This document shows positions 35,590 to 46,045 of a stretch of DNA of 64,000 nucleotides, in pieces. Each line of letters opens with the position of its first letter. The first letter of the stretch is position 1. The DNA is from Plasmopara viticola (taxonomy: Eukaryota; Oomycota; Peronosporomycetes; Peronosporales; Peronosporaceae): NCBI GenBank assembly GCA_001695595.3, contig MBPM02000002.1:2083608-2147607 (forward strand), given 5' to 3'. The notes beneath the pieces were generated by a model. The model searched no databases and was not told the origin of the DNA. It saw nothing but the letters and a program-made list of their open reading frames with translations. Both the position numbers and the translations under genes were made by a program.

Positions 35590-38500
35590 TTAACAATCGT
35601 GGCTCAAGTCAGCAATGTGATCTGTCCGTGCAAGTTTTGTAAACAGATCGAGCAAACCAGGAGAAGACACAAAGCCCGTGTCTCCATTGTCGATTTTGCT
35701 GACCACAAACTGTTGCTCGTGCACATCTAAATCAAGGCCAAGCCGAAAGCACACGTGCTTGATATCACTGGCTCGGCATGTCGCCTCAAACTCCCCATTG
35801 TCCATTGGCACGACCATCTCACGTGGCGCAAGGCCCTTGAAAGCATGCCGAATGAGAACACCCGCACTTTGTAGCGTATAGTCAGACTGTAACAGATTCT
35901 TTAGTCGGCTTTCCTGTAGCAATTTGCATCGAATCGTTGACGCACACCCTTTCAACGCTTCGTCATTTGCACTCGCGTTGAAATTTGTAGAGAAACCCAT
36001 TGTTGTCGGTAGCACGGAACTTTGCATTTCCAAACTATTGTTGAGTCTTTTCCCTGTCAGCCGCTCGGAATGGTGAAATGGGTGTGATGACACCGAAGAC
36101 GATAGGCGTTGAGTCGACAATGCCGGTGTCTTTCTCACATCGTGGTTGACAACACGATGGAGATTGCTGACACGACGCAAGACGTCTAAAAAGCCAAGAC
36201 CATCGGTCGGTCCTAACGAGGGATACAACTCATCCACGACTTCTTGAGCACCCGAAATGCCAGCAGGGAAATGTAAATTCAAGCGGGAGGTGAGCAATAT
36301 TTCGACCAAATCCTGTTTCGTCACGTGCCCTCGAGCATCGGAACGCCGGTGCAAATCAAACGCAGTTTTTAAATCACTGCGTCGTTCGAGCAAATCTTGC
36401 AAGATCCCCATCAACGCAATGCGATGCTTCTGTTCCTGACGTGACATGGTATTTTTCATGCCTTCTGATCGTTGAAGCGAATGACTAAAAGTTGCTTGAT
36501 CATCTTGACTCTCGTCGGTGATTTGAATCGAAGACTTTGCCGCGCGATGATCTTGAACCATGCGTCGGCGGGGATGATTCCAATGCGTATCATTGGACTC
36601 GAACGTATTTGGAAATGCACAGTCGACTGGGTGCTCTTCGTAAGGCGCTAAAAGGACAGACGTCGTGGATCGATGTTGTGTGCGCTTTTTCGGGGACAAC
36701 AAGTCACAGCACAGTGCTCCAAGACGCGATTCAAGCAAGTGATAGGGAATTCGATCGGCTGTTTCTTGCTCGTAGTGATCGCCACAAAGTGCTTCAATTG
36801 CTCCTTGTTTGTCCGCGAGCGAAGCCATAATACCAAGTTCATGGATCAAGTGCAGCATGTCCGTCGTGGAAATCAATCCCGTTTGTGTCTCGTCGATGCG
36901 TTCACACATTGACAACACTTGCGGCAATTCCACCAGCAGGGTTTCAAGAACCTTTTGGACAGAGCAAGACAGACGGGGTCGCTTTGGTTTACAATCCACA
37001 GCAAGGTCGGGTGACTGCTGGGACACCTCTGTATTGTGCTGCGCACCAAAGTGATTGAGATGGTCGTACAAGTCTTGCGCCGCAATGTAGCCACGACCTT
37101 GAGTGTCCAGAGTCCAAAAAAGGGCCTCGACGTCTGCATATCGAGCTAATAGATTCAAGTGCACGAGACCTTGACGAAATTGGCCTCTCGATATCGAACC
37201 AAAGCGATCACCAGGAAACACACTTTGTGGCGACGACGCTGACAAGTGTCCAAGCTCTTTTAGCTGCTGGAGTCGGGATAGAATACGAGCTTCCAAAGCT
37301 GGTGCCGGCTTTCCCATTGAGAAAAATGGATCGTGGCGCCGACGTTGGTGCTCCAGGTACGTTTCATTACTTGAGGCCCGTGGACTTGTCGTGGATGTCG
37401 GAGGATTGAGTTCACCCTCGCGCCGACGCTCGTCACAGATTTTGACAATCGTGCGACTCTCCTCTGCATTTCTACAGCAATAAAAGGCAAAGCGGTGAGT
37501 ATAATGCATGACCATGATGTTTAGAAAGTAGAAACCCGGTAGTTACCTTTCTGATGTCGATTTGCCGGCTGGGTACGGCTCCCTGCTACTTGGCACAGGA
37601 CTGTAGGTCGTGATTGGCACAATCTTTCGCCCCAATCGAATCGGGGTTTGATTTGCATCGTGAGTTGACGCACTGACGACTCCAGGCGATGCCTTTGACT
37701 TCATTGCTGTTCGATCCGCAGCTTTCAACGCATCTAGCAATGGGCGAATGCTAAGAGAACCAGAAGTCGCATCCCTACCAATCGCAAAGAGTTAGTCGCG
37801 CAATCGCCTGTTCAAACAGACCCACCATTTACGTACGAGAATGACAACAATTGAACTCGCAGCGCTGCAAAGTCTGCGTTGCTTAATGTGATACCACACC
37901 GGAGTAGACAGTCTCGAAAGGTCTCGGGGGGGAGACAGTGTTGACCTATCCGTTCGTATTGACGACATAGCAATTGCAGCTTGTCGAAAGCACCAACGAG
38001 CAGGTCCCATAGGCGAGCACTGCCAACGCCCACGACCGGAGGTGAAGTTCGTTTCGACGTGGATGGTAGGGAGTGCGTTCGATGATCAAGGCCCGCTTTT
38101 TCTCGAAATAACGCTAGAAAGTTGCCATATTTGATCGAAAATGCGCTTTCATTTCCGCTCGCCGCATCTCGTCCATATTCCTTGACGTCTTCATTGAGTG
38201 AGGCGTAGAGCTTTTCGTACTCGCGGGTCGTGAGGTAGACGCCAATATGACGCATCGCTAGCTCAAGTTCTTCGGGACTGATCTTTCCAGAGCTCATGAC
38301 ATCCATTTTAAAGAAAATGTGTTTCAACTTGTCGTGATTTTGCGATATGGACGACGTGAGTCGCTGCCATAAAGCCTCGCCTTCCTTTAAACACATGCTA
38401 CGATCGCTCACGTCCGTAACATTAGCATTAGGACGCCTACTATCATTGATACTTTGGGTAGCGTAGGGTGTTGCCAAAGACGCACGAGGCGAATGAGTCA

Positions 38501-38990
38501 TGGACAAGGAAGACAAGGAAGAAGTCACGTGTGGCGTCGAATCCTGCGGGTACTTTGCTCGCATGACCTGTAAAGACCATTCCGTCATGATACGGCAGAA
38601 GATCTCAATGTCTGGCCAACATGATACAGTTCACATCAACTAAGCAATCAATAAGCATGTCTAAAAACGATGAAAAGATGTACCTAATTTCCGTGTTTGC
38701 GTGGGACAAAAGACGAGGTAAAGTTCTTTAGCTCGTTCAAGACTCCGACCAGGCTGCCCATCGGTCTGTTGGAAAGAGGGTGGTACAATTTCCAAACGAG
38801 TTACCGCGAGTTGAAACTCGCGGAGATCGAGGTACCCATCACCGTTCAAGCTAAAGCGACGCAGCACATCGTCGGGTTTCATTGGACATCGCGAAAAGCG
38901 ATGAACTTCATCGGCAAAGCACTGTATGAGGTGATGGTTCGATAGCAAGTGATGATATTGTTGCCAATCTGTCACGTCGGCGATTAGCAC
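35590..38990 (-). CDS. Multi-EF-hand protein, EFCAB6-like, probably axonemal; 5' end incomplete
   Basis: The exons I can support, in transcription order, are 38990-38684, 38611-37822, 37774-37547 and 37471-35590. Phases agree through introns of 72, 47 and 75 bp, giving about 1068 aa. The opening frame has no ATG (it starts at a GTG), so a first exon probably lies upstream of 38990. EF-hand-like units occur throughout: FSLNGDGYLDLREF, FKMDVMSSGKISPEELE, LDTQGRGYIAAQDLYDH, and near the end VSKIDNGDTGFVSSPGLLD. Several loops lack full acidic coordination, as in human EFCAB6. Linkers are Ser/Pro-rich. EFCAB6-type proteins sit inside axonemal doublet microtubules, so a flagellar (zoospore) role is inferred. 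The 47-bp intron with donor GG|GTCTGT is the least certain junction. Confidence 0.7.
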
Positions 38991-40538
38991 ACTTATTATG
39001 CAAAGGAAAGCACTATGAGCATACCGGCTGTGCTCATCTGTTCAATCTTGTTCCGTGTTTTCAACATCGGAATCGTAAGAACCACCACTGTGGAAGTCAA
39101 GAAAAGCGACGCGTCAAAGGAAGGGTTCAGCACAATGACTGTGCTCTGCGTTTTGCGTGGCTAATTTTACAGGCGAAACCCCTGCGAAGAAGGAAGCGTT
39201 GCATGTCACGCTCATTACAGCCACGCTTTCTAATATAGTGTTGGCATTTGAAGAGTGACTTAAGGCAGCTTACAAGACAAGTACTTACCTAGGATTATAA
39301 CACTCTATCGGTACTTTGTTATCGGGATTTTTCTCTCGGTTGATCAAAAAGCACTCGTCTTGGACGCACGCTCGACAATGCGCCAGTAAATGCTTTATTA
39401 GGTGGTAAGCTGTAATGGACAGCGTTCTTAAGGAAGACACATTGCAAAGTGCGGACGCCGCAGAGTAGTCATGTTTTTCTAAAAGGAATGGTACTGCCTA
39501 GATTGTAGTAGCTTACAACAATACAGTCTGATGCACACTTTGATCCGGAAGTGGGATGAATTAGCACAAGCATGTCGCTCTATCACATTTGGTAGCACTT
39601 GTAGGCACCAAGCAGATTGTCTACCTAAATCTTTTGGGATGGACTAGACTACCTTCCCCAAAGGAATGACGCATACATGCTCGCAAGAAGGGCCTTTATT
39701 CTTTGAAACACCACTTTTGAGATGTGTGCAGACCAAGGTCTAAAATGCTTAAAGGTTTCTGCCTAATGGTACGGTTTTAAAAGTCCGTGGCGCCTAAATT
39801 GACCTATTTGTGCAGTTTTAAAAGTCGACACCACAGAGTCGTTGAAATGGCAAGTATGACGTAATCTCAGGCATGCCATGACTGAAATGGCACGAAACTT
39901 CGGTCGCTGCTAGGTGGGACAAGCCCATAGGCACCAGCCGTCAGGTTACAGGCAAGAAGGCTCTAATGAGTTATACTACCTAGTCCAAAAGAAAGCCTGG
40001 CCAGCTGCTCGCACAAAATAAATTGGTGTTGCAATTAGTAATTCGCACAATACAGTATTACTTCGGTCCATCGGTTACCACCACTACACCGATCTGTCCT
40101 TTTCCGATTTTCACATTTTAGATCGTTAAAGTGTGCCCTACCACGTCTTTATTTGTGACGTTTTTGTCGTGTAACTTGTTGAAGATAAATGCCTGAAATT
40201 ATCGTCATTTCACTGTCTAGTCGGGTTATCCCTAGAGCAGCATTACCTCTTCTGCTCCTTTTAAATCGTCTTCAAGACCGTAGTTATTTGCAGCTAGACG
40301 AATGTTCTTTCGACCGCTTTCTTGATCACGCATTATGCTATAGTTGAATGTCAATTGGCTACATTGCCTCATCACAATGTATTGACAGTGCGTTGATGCT
40401 ATAGAAGTTACCAAGCGTTTCGGATAACCTTTGTAGCATGCCCTATATTTTTTATAGGAAAATCGGTTCTTAGCTTGCTGTGATTTTTCAACCAATATTA
40501 TCAAGTTTAACATTGGTTTTGACACTTTTTTACAGACC
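38991..40538. other. 1.5-kb intergenic region
   Basis: No recognisable ORF occurs here. The right end of the EF-hand gene's missing 5' exon may lie between 38991 and about 39100, where a short ATG frame (MLKTRNKIEQMSTA) ends in a GTATGC donor. Its phase does not fit the next exon, so I do not annotate it. Confidence 0.4.
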
Positions 40539-43500
40539 ATGGAAGCAAACCACGAGGTGTTGCGTCGCCAATTTGCACTGCTTGATGCCAGTTTTTGCTT
40601 TGTAGCAAAGCATTGCACATGCCCAACCGTGCGCAGCATATTGCGTGTGGCCAATAGCTTTGGCAGCTTACACCTCACGCGCCAGCATTTGGTAGAGCTA
40701 GCTGCCGTGGCTCCAGAACTCCTTGTTCTCAACTATCCGAAAAAAACAAAACCTCAAAATCGATTCGGTGCAAAAAAAATTTATTTCATTTTCCTGTACA
40801 ATATGCAAGATTGACACCGTTTATTGTTTTGTTATTGTCGTATAGACGATGTCTACAGTCCGGCGGTAATAAATGAAGAAGATATGGAAATTGTGACGTT
40901 TCCACTGGAACCACACCGCAGCCAACGAGCGAGTACTAAACGAAAACAATTATTCGAGGCGGCTTTGCAAAGCAATAATATTGTGCCACAAATTCAAGAG
41001 CAAACCAAGGAGCCTCCGGTTCTAACAAAGACAAGTCAAAGGTGTCGCGAAAAAGAAGCTGGAAAACCTTCAAAGTCGACGTCAAAGAAGCCAATGCAAC
41101 TTGACAATGATTGGGGCTCGTCCATCTTAGCAATGCTGCAGCAATCGGACTTTTACCAGCATCAGATTGTTCATGTCGAGCGCCGCAAGGCACGACCTGC
41201 ACACTATCGCGCTCTCGAACCGCTGCAGCTATCAACACGAGTGTGTCAAGCATTGAAAAAGTGCTACAACATTCAAGAGCTGTATTCACATCAATTTGAG
41301 ACAATCGATGCAATCAGGCGCGAAGAAAATGCCGTGCTGTCAACTGCTACTGCGAGCGGAAAATCGCTAGCGTACAATGTGCCAATGCTGAATATGCTGC
41401 TGGAAGACCCGAATGCAACATTTATCTATCTCTTTCCAACAAAAGCATTAGCACAGGATCAGCTGAAAGCATTAAGGCGATTATTAGAGGCGGCAGACCT
41501 ACCGCTTTATCTGGCTGCGACCTTCGTACGTGCTCGTTTATATCAACGAAATTTGAAACAACAGTTCTTACACTTAAGTGGTTTGTAGGATGGTGACACT
41601 CCGATAAAAAGCCGCTCCATCATACTTCGTGAAACACGGATTTTCCTCACGAATCCAGACATGCTTCACTTGACAATCCTCCCACAGCATCGTCAGTGGA
41701 CAAAAGTATTGCAAAATCTTAGGTACAATCGAATCATTGTAGTTGTCGAGTTCGGATTATTCATGGCTTATTGATGTAGATTAATGGTGGTGGATGAAGC
41801 ACACATGTATCGTGGTGTGTTTGGGTCACATGTCTCGTGCGTCTTTCGCCGACTTTTTCGCTTGTGTGCCTTGAACGGCTCGAACCCTCAAGTTGTCTGC
41901 TGCTCAGCCACTATCCAGAATCCAAGAGCCCACTTTTATCAATTGTTGCCAACGCTGCCACACCATTCGACAGCATGTGCTCGCAATAAAGGAGAAAGCG
42001 AGATTGAAAATATCTTGGGTCCACCCAGCTTGGATTTCTTTCGACAACGTCGGCTACGGGTGATTACTGAAGACGGTGCCCCATCCGTTGAGAAAATATT
42101 TTGCATCTGGAATCCAAAAGGGACCCAGTTGAAAAGTATGAACACGTCGCGATCCCCCGAAACCTCGCTAAAATCTTTTGATGCTTCGAAGCCGATTTCG
42201 TCGGATCAACCCTCCAAAAAACGCAAACGCTCTGAGAATTTATTAAAGTTACAAAAGACTGATGATTCCGAGCAAAGAACCGATGCGAATCGTAGCTCTA
42301 GTGCGATTTTCAATGGATCCCAACTCCTTGCTCGTTTTGTGGAAGCAGAAATCGCGACACTGCTCTTTTGCCGTGGTCGGAAATTGACCGAGTTGGTGCT
42401 GATGAACGTTCATTCGATTCTGAATGCCAAGCCAAACACTAGGCGTTTGCTTCATCGAGTCAGTTCGTACCGAGGTGGATATACACTGAAATGCAGGCGA
42501 CAGATTGAGCAGCGATTGTTTAACGGATATTTACTTGGTGTTGTTGCCACCAATGCACTGGAGCTAGGGATTGACATTGGGGAGCTTGACTGTACGATCC
42601 ATCTTGGCCTTCCGTCTAGCATCGCGTCATTGTGGCAACAAGCTGGTCGAGCGGGTCGTCGACAGCAACAAGCCAAGCAGAAAGAATCCGTAGCTGTAAT
42701 CGTATGCTTCGATGCGCCTCTTGATCAGCATTTTGCTCAGAAACAGCACGCAATGGAACTTTTCAATTTAGAACCAGAGGCTGTGAGTTTAAACGCGATG
42801 AATTGCCGCGTGCTTGGGCAGCACTTGCTTTGCGCGGCCCGAGAGTCTCCTCTGTACTCTGCTCAGTCTGGAACTGCTTATATCGATACCTTTATCTTTG
42901 GAGATCTTAACCACACGGTCAAAGAAGGTGATGCACCCGTTAGATCTGAGATTGGTCAAGTGCTTGATCCTCTTGTCAACGAAAAAAAATTGATGAAATG
43001 TCTCGAAGCGACTGGTCATTGGCATTATCGTGTCCATTCTTGCATGCCGAAAAAGTTTCGTGCAGTGAGTTTGCGCAGTATTTGTGAAGAACAATATATG
43101 GTCCTCGTTCCAAGCGACCGAGTCGTTCATGACGTGGCCGAAGGAGAAGTGCTGGACGAGATTCCAGAAGATAAAGCCTTTTTTCAAGTGTATCCGACCG
43201 CTGTGTACTTGCATCAAGCGCAAGAGTATTTAATTACGCGTCTCGACAGTGTAGAGCGCATTGCGTTTGCCGAAAAGTGTCGAGAACCTTTAACCTATTT
43301 CACGACTTGCCGTGATTGCACGGATTTAGAGGTGGTGCGTGTACACAGCTGGCAAGCATTGAGTTGCAATCGTGATGAAGGCGAGACGGACACGGTGCGA
43401 GTGTGTGTCGGTACTGTCTCGATCCAGACTCGGGTCTTTGGATCGACGATGCTCGAGAAGCGGACGATGCGATTGTTGGGAACTCATGAATTCTCTTTGC

Positions 43501-44081
43501 CCCCCATGCAATCTTTTGGTGAAGCTCTTTGGCTCGAGCTCCCTCGAGGACTTCGAAGTCATGTCGAAGGAAGGAGCGGGCGATCGTGGACTGCAGCATT
43601 GCACGGCGTTGGCCATCTCTTTGTCGCTCTTGTGCGACTTTTCGTTCTATGCGATGCAGAAGATATTGGGACTGAGCACGTGAATGAGTTCGAGCAACGC
43701 AACAAGTATGGCGCGTTTGAACTCGATTCTCTTAGTCAAGGTTTGATTATTTGACGGTTGTATTGTATACTAGGCCCAATCGAGTCACGATCTTTGAGCG
43801 GCGTGAAGGAGGAAGCGGCTTGATACCTGAGATTGTGAAAATTTTGCCAGAGGTATGGGTGCGCCTTGTAGTTTTGAAAAGGCTTTTTCATGATTGTTTG
43901 ATCAATGTAGCTGATTGAAAAGGCCTGGACTATTGCGAGTGAATGTGCGTGCACCGATGGCTGCCCTGCTTGCATTCAATCAACGGGATGCTCCGAGTAC
44001 AATCATGTGCTGGATAAGCGTGGAAGTCTCCAGGTGCTTCAGTACCTCAATAATGTGGCTCATGGGGCAGCAGAGTTTTGA
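40539..44081 (+). CDS. HRQ1: HRQ1-type ATP-dependent DEAH helicase (RecQ4-like, DUF1998)
   Basis: HRQ1 is a superfamily 2 3'-5' DNA helicase related to RECQ4 that acts in crosslink repair and telomere maintenance. Six exons: 40539-40767, 40846-41525, 41589-41722, 41780-43705, 43774-43852, 43911-44081; all phases agree, giving 1072 aa. Landmarks: motif Q/I region LYSHQFETIDAI with Walker A TATASGKS (about residue 243), TNPDMLHL, DEAH at 353-356 in VVDEAHMYRGVFGSHV (the family signature), CCSATIQNP, and QQAGRAGRRQQ at about 635. The C-terminal DUF1998 module ends FERREGGSGL and a four-Cys cluster, CACTDGCPACIQSTGC. The last two exons are easily missed because the frame runs on to a stop at 43754; donor AA|GTATGG at 43706 restores phase and homology. 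Confidence 0.9.
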
Positions 44082-45398
44082 GAATGGGGACTGCTCCATA
44101 ATTTTGTATATCTCATGTAATTAGTCACGAGATAGCTAAACCGTCCCATGTTTTACTATTAAAACCGGGGTCGAGCACTTCCACAAAATTATATCACCCA
44201 TTGATAAACCATATCAAAATATAGAGGCGTCTATGTCACCATATTTGCGCCCTCGATGTGCCATAACAAAACTAACCTCTCACACTGTTGTTATTTGCGT
44301 GTGCAATCAGCTCTCCGCCGTTGCTAGTTCTCATTTCATAGGCCGGGAGCTAGGTTCACATGGTGGGTACTAATCACGCACCCATCACGCACCCATCATG
44401 CGGAATTAGGGCGTTCCGCCTATACTAGAACAAATATATTAGACGTATCCAAGTCAAATTCAGCATGAAGTCGCTTTTTGGCGTGATATACAAGTATAAC
44501 TTGATTTTAGGCAAACGGTGACTAGAAAATACGAGCCTGGCGACTCAAACCTATAAGTTAAGCCGTGTAATATCGACTAATAAATCTCTGGTAAAAGTCA
44601 CAGTCCCGCCCCTGGAAAATTTGAATGTACAGATATCTTTCCGGTAGACCAGACGAATGATAAGATATTTACTGCAGCTGCCAAATGGGCTAATGATCGT
44701 GCTTTAAATGTAACTGGCATGTCATCACGGGTGCCACTGTGTGCGGGTAACAATGTTCCGCAAGCAGGTAACCCAGATGTAACATAGGTAAGCAAGATAA
44801 ACCGGTAACATCGACACGTGGGTGCCACCAATTGTAATTTCGTACCACGATTGAGAATTTTGTCATTGACTATTCAATTGTGGCGTCACCGCAAATGCTC
44901 CGCACATCAGAGCTACTGAATTTTGAGCTACTAAACTTCGAAGAGCTCAGCTGAATAAAGAGGCAAAAATGAATTAAGCCTCTGAAAATATTCCGGATTA
45001 GACGGAGACGTCTCGGATCAGCCATATACTTGTCTCAAAAATTCTGCAGGGATCCAGTACATCATGTATTAAAGAGATCCAGTGACCCACCATCAAAATT
45101 CTCAGGTAGATCCGTAAACCACTCAGTACGGTATCACTAGGCAATCCTCCCTGTTTCGAAAGCCGGGTGGGTCTTCCTCGTTAAAAATGCGAAGAATGGC
45201 ATGAAACGGAATTTAAAGCGTCCCCGACTCTTTATTTTCTCAACCGGATGAAAAATTACGTATAATTTATGCAGCTGTTACTGCACCAATACGCTTTTTT
45301 TCCATGAAAAATTTGAGCAGGAGATCTGTCTGCAGATCCAACCCGAACCAATGCTCTAGACCTAGAGCACGTCATCCTTCTATCGATCCAATGATCGA
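44082..45398. other. 1.3-kb AT-rich non-coding region
   Basis: No gene was recognised. A plus-strand open stretch near 44.6-44.8 kb (KFECTDIFPVDQTNDKI) looks protein-like but is short, closed by stops and unassigned. A small direct repeat, ATCACGCACCC twice, lies at about 44375-44398. The left breakpoint of the inverted duplication lies at the right end of this stretch. Confidence 0.4.
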
Positions 45399-46019
45399 TC
45401 ATGTATTTTTCACTTAGCAAGAGAATAGGCTCAGAAAGCTGCACCAGAGGAGAAAAACGGCAGACAAATTGAAAGATGCACAGGAAAAGGCACACCGAAG
45501 TGAAGTGCGGAAGCAACAGGGTGCGGTGCAGACACAAGTGCGACTTTAGGATCGTGCACTTGATGTGGGTTGAGCCGATTCAATCACCAATGAATTGACA
45601 GCTTGCAAGGCACACATCGAACGTCTCAAAAGAGCAGAAGCGGATCGAACGGAGCCACGCGGTTTCGTACAGAATGTCGGATCGCCGCAGTGGATGCGCA
45701 GCGTGTGATGAATTCTAGCAAGGAAATGTTCTAAACAAAGCTCCGACAAGTTGGTCGTATGGCGCGCAATAACTTAGGCCAGGACAACGAGCTAAAAGTT
45801 TCTTGTGACGGCGTGCGGCGAGCGTACGAGCCTGCTGTACGTCGCCATAGCTCCTATGATACGTACAACACAGTCGGAATAACACTTCGTGATGGACTAA
45901 CTGAACATTGAACCGTCTAACATGTCGTGTTTGATTTAATTGCTGAAAGTGTAGTACTCAAGAATGAATGGGCAGAAACTCGTGTTATTCGTGACCTTGT
46001 ACGCAAGTTTCGGTCTTTA
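45399..46019 (+). pseudogene. Broken copy of the coiled-coil gene at 63.0-64.0 kb
   Basis: Plus-strand sequence matches, segment by segment and in order, the minus-strand coiled-coil gene at the right end of the window. Matching blocks: LAKE.AQKAA.EEKN; LKDAQEKAH; an ITNELTACKA-like block; a RTECRIAAVDAQRV-like block; GVRR; and SLLYVAIAPM. It is broken by a deletion after EEKN (about 25 residues lost), in-frame stops, frameshifts, and a second deletion of about 50 residues between GVRR and the ...SLLYVAIAPM block. The terminal exon (VVFD...VVLKNEWAE..VIRDL) is still readable, but its acceptor CTAG has become CTAA and the stop is lost. It is convergent with the permease at 46.05 kb, as in the intact arm. 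Confidence 0.8.
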
Positions 46020-46045
46020 TTGTATCCACTTGAATACAAAGTTAC

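Noticed and set aside
40232..40732. Minus-strand 166-codon frame overlapping the HRQ1 start
   Set aside because: It is antisense to HRQ1 exon 1 and then enters AT-rich filler; composition is Lys/Asn-rich with no domain.
43706..43754. HRQ1 ending at the stop at 43754
   Set aside because: The tail after NKYGAF has no similarity to HRQ1, while splicing at 43706 gives the conserved C-terminal module in phase.
45345..45400. Short palindromes (TGCTCTAG..CTAGAGCA and ATGATCGATCAT) near the left duplication breakpoint
   Set aside because: Arms are only 6-8 bases and common by chance in such sequence; no link to the breakpoint can be shown.
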